Below, in pieces: positions 18,934 to 26,712 of a stretch of DNA of 40,384 nucleotides. Both the position numbers and the translations under genes were made by a program. Each line of letters opens with the position of its first letter. The stretch's first letter is position 1. This DNA comes from Bacillota bacterium (GTDB taxonomy: Bacteria; Bacillota; Sulfobacillia; Sulfobacillales; Sulfobacillaceae). The notes under the pieces were generated by a model that saw only the letters and a program-made list of their open reading frames with translations, searched no databases and was not told where the DNA came from. Where the stretch lies: NCBI GenBank assembly GCA_021820965.1, contig JAKACZ010000042.1:1-40384 (forward strand), read 5' to 3'.

Positions 18934-19677
18934 TCACTTTCCGATCCACCCCAATGCTGCAGAAATAGTGTCGCAGGCACTTTTCAGCGATGCCGCCATG
19001 GCCATTGCGTTATCTGCGACCGCCACGCTGTCCCCTGACAAACTCAGGGCCGCCACCACCACATTGCGGAAATCATGAATTGGGGCTGCGATGCAGCGAA
19101 TGCCGACTTCGTTCTCCTCCCGGTCCCACGCCACCCCTTCAATGTGCAGGCGTCGTACCTCATCCATCAAGGCCTCGCGGTTCCGTAGGGTGTTCGGGGT
19201 TTTCGCCTCCCATTGGGTGGCAGCGATCACACGGTTTTGCACCTCGATGGGGAGATAGCCGAACAACACCTTCCCCAACGCCGTAGAGTGCATGGGCACT
19301 GTCTTTCCTACGTATGAGGTTAACCCAGGCCCGCCACCCGAGACTTTATCCACGTATATGACTTCTTGTTGATTGGCGACCATAACACCGAGGTGCGCCG
19401 TCAGCCCCCACCTGTGCGCAACACGCGTAAGCTCTGGCCTAGCCAGCGAGCGCAGGTCGGCGTGTACCAGGTAGGCTCCGCCGATTCGCCCCGCCTGCGG
19501 ACCAATCACATACCCGGAGGTCGTTCGGACGATCCATTGCCGGTCAACGAGATCTTTCAGAATGGACTGCAAGGTACTCCGAGGCATTGTTACCTCTTGC
19601 AGTAAATCCCGAGGTGTAATCGGCCCAAGGCGCGCAATGGCCTCAATGATGGCAAGCAACTTCAGGTACGTCTTCAC
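18934..19677 (-). CDS. IclR-family transcriptional regulator
   Basis: About 247 residues. An N-terminal winged helix (LLAIIEAIARLGPITPRDLL through MPRSTLQSILKDLVDRQWI) is followed by the IclR effector domain, with RPELTRVAHRWGLTAHLGV, the MHSTALGKVLFGYLP hallmark and a late cluster around GIRCIAAPIHDFRN. IclR proteins commonly control sugar-acid and aromatic catabolism. It is the first gene of the minus-strand run, about 20 bases before the PLP enzyme gene, and is probably the local autoregulated control protein. Confidence 0.9.
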   Translation of the reverse strand: MKTYLKLLAIIEAIARLGPITPRDLLQEVTMPRSTLQSILKDLVDRQWIVRTTSGYVIGPQAGRIGGAYLVHADLRSLARPELTRVAHRWGLTAHLGVMVANQQEVIYVDKVSGGGPGLTSYVGKTVPMHSTALGKVLFGYLPIEVQNRVIAATQWEAKTPNTLRNREALMDEVRRLHIEGVAWDREENEVGIRCIAAPIHDFRNVVVAALSLSGDSVAVADNAMAMAASLKSACDTISAALGWIGK

Positions 19678-19704
19678 GCCAATCCCTACTGTCTGTATAT
19701 GTAG

Positions 19705-19717
19705 ATAGAGTCTCTAT
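19705..19717. promoter_or_regulatory. Inverted repeat, candidate IclR operator
   Basis: ATAGAG-T-CTCTAT is a perfect 6-1-6 inverted repeat, 28-40 bases upstream of the IclR start, inside an AT-rich island. IclR proteins usually bind imperfect palindromes of this size next to their own promoter. Binding is inferred from position and symmetry only. Confidence 0.4.
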
Positions 19718-20089
19718 TTATAGATATTCTTCAAATATCAAGAAGTACCTGCTTGTTGGCAGACTTTTTCTTTAGCAATCCTATTGGGCCTCCACCGAGT
19801 ATTCAATCCACTTCGCTGTTGAAGGGGTTTGTGTATTCATTGGAATAAGGCGAACACGGACTCACAAAACGGCCACGACAGGCCGTTAACCCCCTTGAGC
19901 AACGCTAGTCCCGGGGCTTGGGGTCCACTTTATCTTTCTCGATGGGTATCCCTATGGATTCTGGAACAACGGGTTCAAGCTTATTCCGGTTCGTGGCACA
20001 GTTGCCACACAAACCAATCTCCAGTGCCCCAACATGCCAGCACGATATCGATTAACATGGCGACCAGTTCTGTCCCGGGTCGACGTTGG

Positions 20090-20245
20090 ACCGCATCACG
20101 GGGTTCCCGGAGCTTGGCTGGTCTTGTCGCAGCTCACGCGGCGCTGCCGGTTCGGTCGCTTTCTCTGTGCGGTGATTTACCGTGTGGTCGATGACATGCT
20201 GTTGGTCATCGCGGTGATGCACTTGCATCGGCATGCGGATGGGCT
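20090..20245 (+). pseudogene. ParE/RelE-family toxin C-terminal remnant
   Basis: One plus-strand frame gives the run CAVIYRVVDDMLLVIAVMHL followed by HRHADG. This matches the last two beta strands of ParE-type toxins (typically F-Y-V-YRV--D-LLVIAV-H--R-P--W). Upstream, RFGRFL and GVPGAWLVLSQLTRR could be the preceding part, but no start, ribosome site or antitoxin gene is visible. It is a relic of a toxin-antitoxin module. Confidence 0.5.
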
Positions 20246-20490
20246 CGGGTGTTGCGCCGCAATCCCGATCCCCAATGCCGCCGGTTAGCTGCTTACATCC
20301 TGCTGCGCGATTCTTCGCATGGAGCCGTGGCTATGCTGCCCATGGAGCGCGCTAGGCCTGTGCCAAAAGGGGCTCGGCTGTAAAGCAGGAGTGTATATTC
20401 TTTATTTCCTTGCCAGGTATCTCTTTTGGCGAGTCCACCGCTGCTTTTGAGTGGCAGCGCTATTCTTATCGTTTGACACTGAAAGGTATA

Positions 20491-20508
20491 ATTGAGCTTA
20501 ATCTCAAT
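20491..20508. promoter_or_regulatory. AT-rich inverted repeat, possible orphan operator
   Basis: ATTGAG-CTTAAT-CTCAAT is a perfect 6-6-6 inverted repeat next to TTTGACA and TATAAT-like hexamers (20472-20490) that are too close together for a normal promoter. Its size and composition suit a metalloregulator or other dimeric repressor. No gene starts nearby on either strand, so the target, if any, is lost or unseen. Confidence 0.3.
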
Positions 20509-20816
20509 AATAATGTAAATCTTAATCCTTGGTCGGCGTGCACAAGGCGCGCGCCCACGCCAGGCTAGGCCAAGCCGAGTTTGCATCATTTGATCCCCTC
20601 GATGCGGGCCAGCCAAATATCTCGGGGGGATATTGTTCCGCTCCGCCAGTCTACATGGACGCGGGAGACTGACGAACAATGTCTCGGTGACAGAACTGTA
20701 GTGAAAACCCGGTTTGATTCGTAACCCAATCTTTTCCCGACGCGTTATGCTGTAAGTGACAGGACTTTACGGCTACTGCCTGAAGTTCATTAATAGAAAG
20801 GGAACGAGGGATCTAC

Positions 20817-21797
20817 ATGATAAGTCGTTCCGAAGCTTCCAGCGAACTCGACCCGCTGCATCCGGAACTTAAGCGCATCATTGACAATCTGTCAATCACG
20901 ATAATAGGCAAGCGCCGTATCATGGAATACATGGTCACTGCCGTTCTAGCCGGCGGCCACGTGCTGTTGGACGATGTCCCGGGGGTGGGAAAGACCACCA
21001 TCGCCAAGGCCTTGGCCAATAGTATGAGTTTGCGCTATCGGCGAATCCAATGCACGCCGGATCTCTTGCCCAGTGACATTACTGGCGTCACCATCTTTCA
21101 CCCGGGCACGCAGCAGTTCGAATTTCAAGCCGGTCCCATTTTTGCTCATTTGGTGCTGGCGGATGAAATCAACCGGACCTCTCCGCGCACCCAGAGCGCT
21201 CTCTTGGAGGTCATGGAAGAGTCGCAGGTGACCGTCGACGGCGTCACTCATCCCATGGAGCCGCCATTTTTGGTGGTCGCCACGCGCAATCCGATCGATT
21301 TCGAGGGTACCTTCCCGCTGCCGGAAAGCCAGTTGGACCGTTTTCTCTTTAGGCTCAATATCGGCTACCCCACGCTGGATGAAGAATCGGCAATCTTGGC
21401 GCAATCCGATACGCGGCCACCGCTAGAGGCACTGCTGCCCGTCATGGACCGTAACCGCCTTTTGGAGCTCATGGGGGAGGTGCGGAAAATCCATGTGACC
21501 GACAGTGTGCGCCGCTACATCGCTGAATTGGCGGTGGCAACCCGACAGTCGCCACGGATCTATTTAGGGTTAAGCCCGCGCGGAACCCTGGCGATGTATC
21601 GGGCGTCACAGGCTTGGGCCCTGCTTCACAGCCGCAATTACGTGATCCCCGACGACGTGATTGCGCTGGCGCCGCAGGTGGTTGAGCACCGGTTAATCTT
21701 GTCTCGCACCACCACCGCATCCAGTCCCGATCTGGCTCACGAAATATTTACTGAAATAGTCCGTGGGATTCCAGTACCGGCGGCCGATCCGTCATGA
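20817..21797 (+). CDS. MoxR-family AAA+ ATPase
   Basis: About 326 residues. Walker A is DDVPGVGKTT, Walker B is LVLADEINR, and the family-typical ALLEVMEESQVTVDG, VVATRNPIDFEGTFPLPESQLDRF and LGLSPRGTLAMYRASQA follow in order. MoxR ATPases act as chaperones that insert metals or remodel partners, almost always beside a DUF58 protein as here. The next gene starts within the stop (ATGA). The ribosome site is GAGGGA about seven bases before the ATG. The full MoxR-DUF58-transglutaminase set is common in bacteria, but its client is rarely known. Confidence 0.94.
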   Translation: MISRSEASSELDPLHPELKRIIDNLSITIIGKRRIMEYMVTAVLAGGHVLLDDVPGVGKTTIAKALANSMSLRYRRIQCTPDLLPSDITGVTIFHPGTQQFEFQAGPIFAHLVLADEINRTSPRTQSALLEVMEESQVTVDGVTHPMEPPFLVVATRNPIDFEGTFPLPESQLDRFLFRLNIGYPTLDEESAILAQSDTRPPLEALLPVMDRNRLLELMGEVRKIHVTDSVRRYIAELAVATRQSPRIYLGLSPRGTLAMYRASQAWALLHSRNYVIPDDVIALAPQVVEHRLILSRTTTASSPDLAHEIFTEIVRGIPVPAADPS

Positions 21798-22891
21798 AGT
21801 GGCCGGCACCGTGGCTGGCGGTTCCTACTGCACTGGGCGCCTCATTAGCCTATGCCGTGTATCAAGGCGGGTCTTTGGCCTGGCATCTCTTGGGATTTGT
21901 CGTCATTCTGTCGCTCATGGCGCTGATGGGGCAGCTCGGGCCCTTGTCGCGCATTATCGTATCGCGTGCGCTAAGACCGGGACCTTACCGTGCGGGCGAA
22001 GCGCTGACCATCAGCCTCACGGTTCGCGCGTCCCGGTTCTGGCTTTGGCCATATTTGCTGGTAGTGGACCATCTTCCCGAAAATCTCAATGTCTTGCCGC
22101 CGCGCTTTGTGCTGAGCTACCTGGGACGCCAGACGGTCGTGATGAAATATCAAATTCCCGAACTGAAACGCGGCGTCTATGACATCGATCATCTCACGGT
22201 CACGACAGGAGATTGGTTCGGGCTGTTCAACCGGTCTAAAACCCTGACCGTTCCCACACGGCTGGTGGTTTGGCCCCGAACTATTTCACTTACCGGCGCT
22301 CACTTATTCCCACGCCGCTGGCAGGGGGAGAACTGGGCGCCCCTGCCCACTCGCCAGGAATCGGTACACGTCCGCGGTATTCGGGAGTACGTTCCGGGCG
22401 ATCGCCTGTCTCATGTACACTGGAAGACGTCAGCCCATACCGGGGACCTTAAGGTTAAACAATTTGAGCCACAGACACAGCCGAACTATACCGTGGCACT
22501 CGACGGATCAGGCCGTTTTTCCCGACAGGACTGGGAACTGGCAGTGTCAGTGGCGGCATCCCTCGTGCAGTACGCCAACCTGACCAAACAATATATCGGG
22601 CTGGCAAGCGGGGACGAGCCCGACCGCACCTTTGAGCCGATCTCGGGAATAACGGCCTTTTCCGACATGATGAACTTTCTCAGCACGCTATCCTACCAAC
22701 CGGGTTGCACCGCTGCGGCGGCCCCGTCAGTTGGAACCCGCTTAATTGCGGTGACTCCGATAAAACACGCCGACGACTGGCGATCCCAGGCCGAGGTGAT
22801 CATCGCGATTGGCCCTGGCGGGCTAACCCAATTGGAGCACCTGCCGGGGGCTTTGGACAAGCCCATGCAAGCCGGAGAGGTCCCGTCATGA
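21794..22891 (+). CDS. DUF58 protein with membrane anchor
   Basis: About 365 residues. Two N-terminal hydrophobic helices (about residues 8-24 and 26-46) are followed by a beta-rich domain. The DUF58 hallmark VRGIREYVPGDRLSHVHWK, then TSAHTGDLKVKQFEP, lies near the middle, followed by a von Willebrand A-like C-terminal region starting at YTVALDGSGRF. DUF58 proteins are usual partners of MoxR ATPases. It is coupled by four-base overlaps to moxR upstream and to the transglutaminase gene downstream. Confidence 0.9.
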   Translation: MKWPAPWLAVPTALGASLAYAVYQGGSLAWHLLGFVVILSLMALMGQLGPLSRIIVSRALRPGPYRAGEALTISLTVRASRFWLWPYLLVVDHLPENLNVLPPRFVLSYLGRQTVVMKYQIPELKRGVYDIDHLTVTTGDWFGLFNRSKTLTVPTRLVVWPRTISLTGAHLFPRRWQGENWAPLPTRQESVHVRGIREYVPGDRLSHVHWKTSAHTGDLKVKQFEPQTQPNYTVALDGSGRFSRQDWELAVSVAASLVQYANLTKQYIGLASGDEPDRTFEPISGITAFSDMMNFLSTLSYQPGCTAAAAPSVGTRLIAVTPIKHADDWRSQAEVIIAIGPGGLTQLEHLPGALDKPMQAGEVPS

Positions 22892-24999
22892 GCCGACCAT
22901 GGCGCCCGCTTTTATTGGGGCTGTGGATGTCGGCGCTTTTTTGGCCCTTTGCCCACGCCGGCGGCTACAACCATCCTGCGCTCTTGGCGTTGGCGCCGTT
23001 TTTATTTAGCGGTGCCGACTTGTGGCACCACTTGGTCTTACGCTGGCTGACTTGGATTGCGGCGTTATATGTCGAGCTCTCGCTGGCGTGGTCGCAGTGG
23101 GTATTGCCGCGAATTCTGGGGCGCGTTTTTGGCGGGGCCGTTCACCAATTGTTTTTCCTACCTTTTCAGCAATGGAACCAGATGAACGCGCATCTGGCGG
23201 CACCGCTGCTTTTATTGGGGGGACTCTTGGCGTGGCTGATCTTTCGGCAATGCCGTCGTTATGGGCAGGCGTTCGGACTTTTCATCGTGGGCGCCCTGGT
23301 CATCCCCGCCAACCACGTACTGTGGAATTTACCCGCCGAGTTAGCCTTGGGCGCCTATTTGATTCTAGGACTCTTCGTGCTGATAGACTTCCACCGTGAG
23401 GGTTTAAGCGACGGTTCACTCACCGTGGCAGGTCCGCGATTCACGTATGGGGTCTGGGGAGTCGCGGCATTTATCCCCCTGATCATAGGCTGGCAGACGC
23501 CCAGCCATCATTCGAGCGATCCGCTGGGGGTTTTCAAAGGCCAGATTTTACCTGGGATTCGTGCATCCCAAACTCTCGCCACCACCGGCTACGGACCGGG
23601 TATTACCCATATTGGGCGTTCGCTGGTCGCCAGCCGATCCCCGGTATTTTTGGCAAAAACCACACGCGCAACCTATTGGCAGGCCGCTGTGTACTCCCAC
23701 TTCGACGGGACCGATTGGACTAACCCAGGCAGTGGTCAGACATACTTTAGCGATCCGGGAGATCTCGGCATTCCTCTGATTACTCCCTACTTCGCCAAAA
23801 CCATGCCGGTCAAGACAGTACATGCCGCCATCACCGATTTGGCTGCAGGGTCTTTCCCGACGCTCTTTTACACGGGGGTCCCCACCCGCTTTTCCGTGCC
23901 CGCGGTGGTCCACACCGCCTCCGCACGGTTTCAGCCCCATAACGTCCGCCACTACCGCTTGACGGCCCAAGTGCCCTTGGAGAACCTCTCTAATATCCGA
24001 TCAGCTCCGTTCCAGGCGCCCGCGGCCAAGTTCTCACCGGAACTAGAGATCCCGTCTAACCTTTCGCCCAAGGTCGCCGAGATGGCCAAACGCATCACCG
24101 CGTCGGCGGTTGGGCCCTGGCAGGCAGCCGAAGAGATAAAGCGGTACCTCGACCGTCATTATCGATACTCTCTGACGGTTACGCCAACCAATGGAAATGT
24201 CGTCAATCATTTCTTGTTTGTAGATAAGAAGGGGTATTGCGACCAGTTTTCCACGACCTTTATCATGATGATGCGAACGCTCGGCGTGCCCGCCCGCTGG
24301 GTCGTGGGCTACAGTAGCGGACAGTACGACCCATCACGCCATGGATATGTGGTGCGGGCAATCGACGCCCATTCTTGGGCTCAAATCTGGATTCCCGGGT
24401 CCGGATGGGTCCCGTTCGATCCAACACCCGGCTTCTCCGCCCCGCTTGCTGCCCAATCCGTGGGTGGCAGCAGCCAGCCCAGCACCATCGGAGCATCAAC
24501 GCCACCGGTTACCCCTACGCCATCAACCAATCCCGGTACTACAGCGCACAGGCGCCGCATTAATCCCGGGATGCCGCCGGGAAGCCGCAATACTCCGCGC
24601 ACCGCGCGTAACGCGAACAACGTGAACAACGCGAGCACCCATCGAACCGCCTCCGCCTTCCATCTCTGGGAGTTGGCAGCGCTTCTGCTATTGGTTGTTG
24701 CCCTAGCCGCGCTGGTCCGACAAAACCATCAGCGCAGCACTCCGGCCACACGGCTCTGGGTTCAGATCGCGGGCATCTCCAAAAGGCGGCTGGGTACTCG
24801 CTGGCACCAAAAGAGCCCCCGTCAATGGGGGCACGATTGGGTACGATATTTTCCGAATGATGCCGATATTATTTGGCCTCTGGTCAAACTCTTGGAAGCC
24901 GCCTTTTACCGGGGAACCGCTCTAACCCAAGCCGAAGAGCGTGAACTGCACGCATTATGGCTGCGACTTAAACAGCGGGCGCGAAAGAAGGTTAGCTAA
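22888..24999 (+). CDS. TgpA-like membrane transglutaminase-family protein
   Basis: About 703 residues. Starting at ATG 22888, which overlaps the DUF58 stop, the protein has an N-terminal block of five or six membrane helices and a large extracytoplasmic region. The transglutaminase-like core has Cys451 in KGYCDQFSTTF, His495 in DAHSWAQIW and Asp511 in FDPTPGF. A Thr/Pro/Asn-rich linker (roughly residues 530-585), one more helix (LWELAALLLLVVALAALV) and a C-terminal cytoplasmic DUF4129-like tail follow. All three catalytic residues are kept, so it is probably an active peptidase or crosslinker at the cell surface. An open frame extends the gene 61 codons upstream into the DUF58 gene but has no support. 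The stop codon overlaps that of sigH on the other strand. Confidence 0.9.
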   Translation: MSRPWRPLLLGLWMSALFWPFAHAGGYNHPALLALAPFLFSGADLWHHLVLRWLTWIAALYVELSLAWSQWVLPRILGRVFGGAVHQLFFLPFQQWNQMNAHLAAPLLLLGGLLAWLIFRQCRRYGQAFGLFIVGALVIPANHVLWNLPAELALGAYLILGLFVLIDFHREGLSDGSLTVAGPRFTYGVWGVAAFIPLIIGWQTPSHHSSDPLGVFKGQILPGIRASQTLATTGYGPGITHIGRSLVASRSPVFLAKTTRATYWQAAVYSHFDGTDWTNPGSGQTYFSDPGDLGIPLITPYFAKTMPVKTVHAAITDLAAGSFPTLFYTGVPTRFSVPAVVHTASARFQPHNVRHYRLTAQVPLENLSNIRSAPFQAPAAKFSPELEIPSNLSPKVAEMAKRITASAVGPWQAAEEIKRYLDRHYRYSLTVTPTNGNVVNHFLFVDKKGYCDQFSTTFIMMMRTLGVPARWVVGYSSGQYDPSRHGYVVRAIDAHSWAQIWIPGSGWVPFDPTPGFSAPLAAQSVGGSSQPSTIGASTPPVTPTPSTNPGTTAHRRRINPGMPPGSRNTPRTARNANNVNNASTHRTASAFHLWELAALLLLVVALAALVRQNHQRSTPATRLWVQIAGISKRRLGTRWHQKSPRQWGHDWVRYFPNDADIIWPLVKLLEAAFYRGTALTQAEERELHALWLRLKQRARKKVS

Positions 25000-25673
25000 A
25001 ATTCCTCATCAGCCAGTTCCGGAACTGGCATCGCCAAACGCCCATCCAAATATCGCTCCAACTTGCGCTTAACCCGCTGTAAGGCGTTGTCAATTGATTT
25101 AACGTGGCGTTTCAACTCGACGGCAATTTCCTGGTATGATCGCCCGTCGAGATAAGACATCAGCACTTTCCACTCCAAATCGCTTAAAATCTCGCCCATC
25201 TTTTCCTCGATGTCGCCGAATTCCTCGCGGTTGATAACCATTTCTTCGGGATCGGAGACTCGCGACGTCGAAATAACGTCCATTAGCGTGCGGTCGGAGT
25301 CTTCCTCATAAATGGGTTTGTTTAACGAGACGTAAGAGTTTAGCGGAATATGCTTTTGACGGGTCGCCGTTTTGATTGCCGTGATGATTTGCCGGGTGAT
25401 GCAAAGTTCCGCAAATGCCCGGAATGATGCCAACTTGTCATCGCGAAAATCGCGGATCGCCTTATATAAACCGATCATCCCTTCTTGAATGATGTCCTCG
25501 CGGTCCGCACCGATGAGAAAATACGACCGTGCTTTGGCTCGCACAAAATTTCGATACTTGTGGATTAAAAACTCCAGTGCTTCTCCGTTGCCCTCGCGCG
25601 CCTCGACGACGATGTCCTCGTCCAACATCGAATCATAGCTTTTGCTTACCTCATGCAAAGGGCCAACGCTCAC
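24996..25673 (-). CDS. sigH: RNA polymerase sigma-H factor (stationary phase/sporulation)
   Basis: About 225 residues. Region 2 is seen in ALEFLIHKYRNFVRAKARSYF, ADREDIIQEGMIGLYKAIRDF and FRAFAELCITRQIITAIKTATR; region 4 in LSDLEWKVLMSYLDG and SYQEIAVELKRHVKSIDNALQRVKRKLE. The sequence pattern, length and neighbours (rlmB and cysS upstream) match SigH of Firmicutes. I start at GTG 25673, with GGAGG eight bases upstream. The longer open frame would begin inside the -10 box of the promoter at 25792-25821 and has a Cys-rich, unlikely N-terminus. In most Firmicutes rpmG-secE-nusG follow; here the next gene is convergent. Confidence 0.93.
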   Translation of the reverse strand: MSVGPLHEVSKSYDSMLDEDIVVEAREGNGEALEFLIHKYRNFVRAKARSYFLIGADREDIIQEGMIGLYKAIRDFRDDKLASFRAFAELCITRQIITAIKTATRQKHIPLNSYVSLNKPIYEEDSDRTLMDVISTSRVSDPEEMVINREEFGDIEEKMGEILSDLEWKVLMSYLDGRSYQEIAVELKRHVKSIDNALQRVKRKLERYLDGRLAMPVPELADEEF

Positions 25674-25791
25674 CCACATCGCCTCCATGGCTTTACAAAA
25701 GCAGCAAAAATCAGTCATTTGCAACAAGTGATGAGAACCGTGAGCGAAAAACCGATCACCATAATTGCAACATAAACATAATCTATACGCC

Positions 25792-25821
25792 ATTATAGTC
25801 GGGCCCTTAAAGGCGCGTCAA
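25792..25821 (-). promoter_or_regulatory. Sigma-A-type promoter of sigH
   Basis: On the minus strand TTGACG (25821-25816), an 18-base spacer and a perfect TATAAT (25797-25792) form a strong vegetative promoter. The -35 end lies beside the rlmB stop. Transcription would start near 25785, giving sigH a leader of about 110 bases and excluding starts upstream of that. Confidence 0.75.
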
Positions 25822-26712
25822 TACAGAGTTTTTGCGTTGTCTTTGTCGAATCGCCTCGAATCCGATCGCACAAGCCGCGTTGGACGCATTAATTGACGAA
25901 ACATGTCCTAACATCGGTAACTTTATCAACCCGTCGGACCGGGCACGAACCAATGGCCGGACACCGCGCCCTTCGCCGCCAATTACCACCGCCGCCGGCC
26001 CGGTCCAGTCCACATCAGTATATAGCGTCGAACCGCCAGGGTCTGCTGCAAATACAAACACACCCGCGTCCTTCACCTTGTCGATCGCCTGCGCTAAATT
26101 GGTCACCCGTACTACCGGCACGTACTCAATCGCACCCGCGGATGCCTTGGCCACAACCGCAGTCAACCCCGAAGCACCCCGTTCAGGAATGATAACACCG
26201 GTCGCTCCGGTAGCATCTGCCGTCCGCAAGATCGCCCCCAAATTATGGGGATCTTGGATACCATCCAGGATATACAGAAGGGGGTTGGCTGATGACTGGA
26301 TCAGGTCCGGAAGTTCGTCCATTCCCAGTGTGGGCTTCAAAGCCGCTTGGGCGCCGATGCCTTGGTGCGCAAGGCCGTTAGATAGCCGGTCCAAAAAGCT
26401 CTTCGGGACCTCAGTGACCACCAGGTGCCGATCGCGCGCTAAGGCGACAATTTCCCGAAGACTGCCCTCCTGAAGGCCCTGTTGAATCCAAATCCGGGTG
26501 AAGGCCCTTCCCGAGCGCAGGGCCTCGAGAACCGGGTGCCGGCCGACAAGCAGCGGCGTATCAGACAGCTCCACCGGAGCCCGCGGCTCACGGACGCGCG
26601 GCGCGGCGTCTCGCATAGGGCCGCTGCCCCCTGGTGAGTGACGGCGGTGGCCCAAATTGGTTGGATGCGAACCGCGACCTTTGTGTATCGGCCCATTTTT
26701 GGTTTTTCTCAT
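25807..26712 (-). CDS. rlmB: 23S rRNA 2'-O-methyltransferase, TrmH/RlmB (SPOUT) family
   Basis: 301 residues. A basic, disordered N-terminus (about 50 residues) precedes the substrate-binding domain starting at LLVGRHPVLEALRSGR. The three SPOUT knot motifs are LDGIQDPHNLGAILRTADA, VVIGGEGRGVRPLV and LPMLGHVSSINASNAACAIG. It methylates a 23S rRNA ribose (Gm2251 in E. coli RlmB), although the precise nucleotide here is inferred. Its ATG overlaps the cysS stop (ATGA), the standard Firmicute arrangement without the usual mini-RNase III gene between them. Confidence 0.92.
   Translation of the reverse strand: MRKTKNGPIHKGRGSHPTNLGHRRHSPGGSGPMRDAAPRVREPRAPVELSDTPLLVGRHPVLEALRSGRAFTRIWIQQGLQEGSLREIVALARDRHLVVTEVPKSFLDRLSNGLAHQGIGAQAALKPTLGMDELPDLIQSSANPLLYILDGIQDPHNLGAILRTADATGATGVIIPERGASGLTAVVAKASAGAIEYVPVVRVTNLAQAIDKVKDAGVFVFAADPGGSTLYTDVDWTGPAAVVIGGEGRGVRPLVRARSDGLIKLPMLGHVSSINASNAACAIGFEAIRQRQRKNSVLTRL

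Larger units (their letters stand above)
19718..20816. other. Long intergenic region with a toxin remnant and an orphan palindrome
   Basis: Over 1 kb separates the divergent IclR and MoxR genes. It holds one recognisable gene scrap (ParE-like, 20090-20245) and one AT-rich inverted repeat (20491-20508), listed separately. The open frame on the minus strand at 20293-20679 has no motifs or ribosome site. The promoter of the moxR operon should lie in the last 150 bases, but I cannot place it with confidence. Confidence 0.4.

Noticed and set aside
22705..22887. 61-codon N-terminal extension of the transglutaminase-like protein
   Set aside because: It lies entirely in the DUF58 gene in another frame; the ATG at 22888 gives a normal membrane start and an ATGA coupling.
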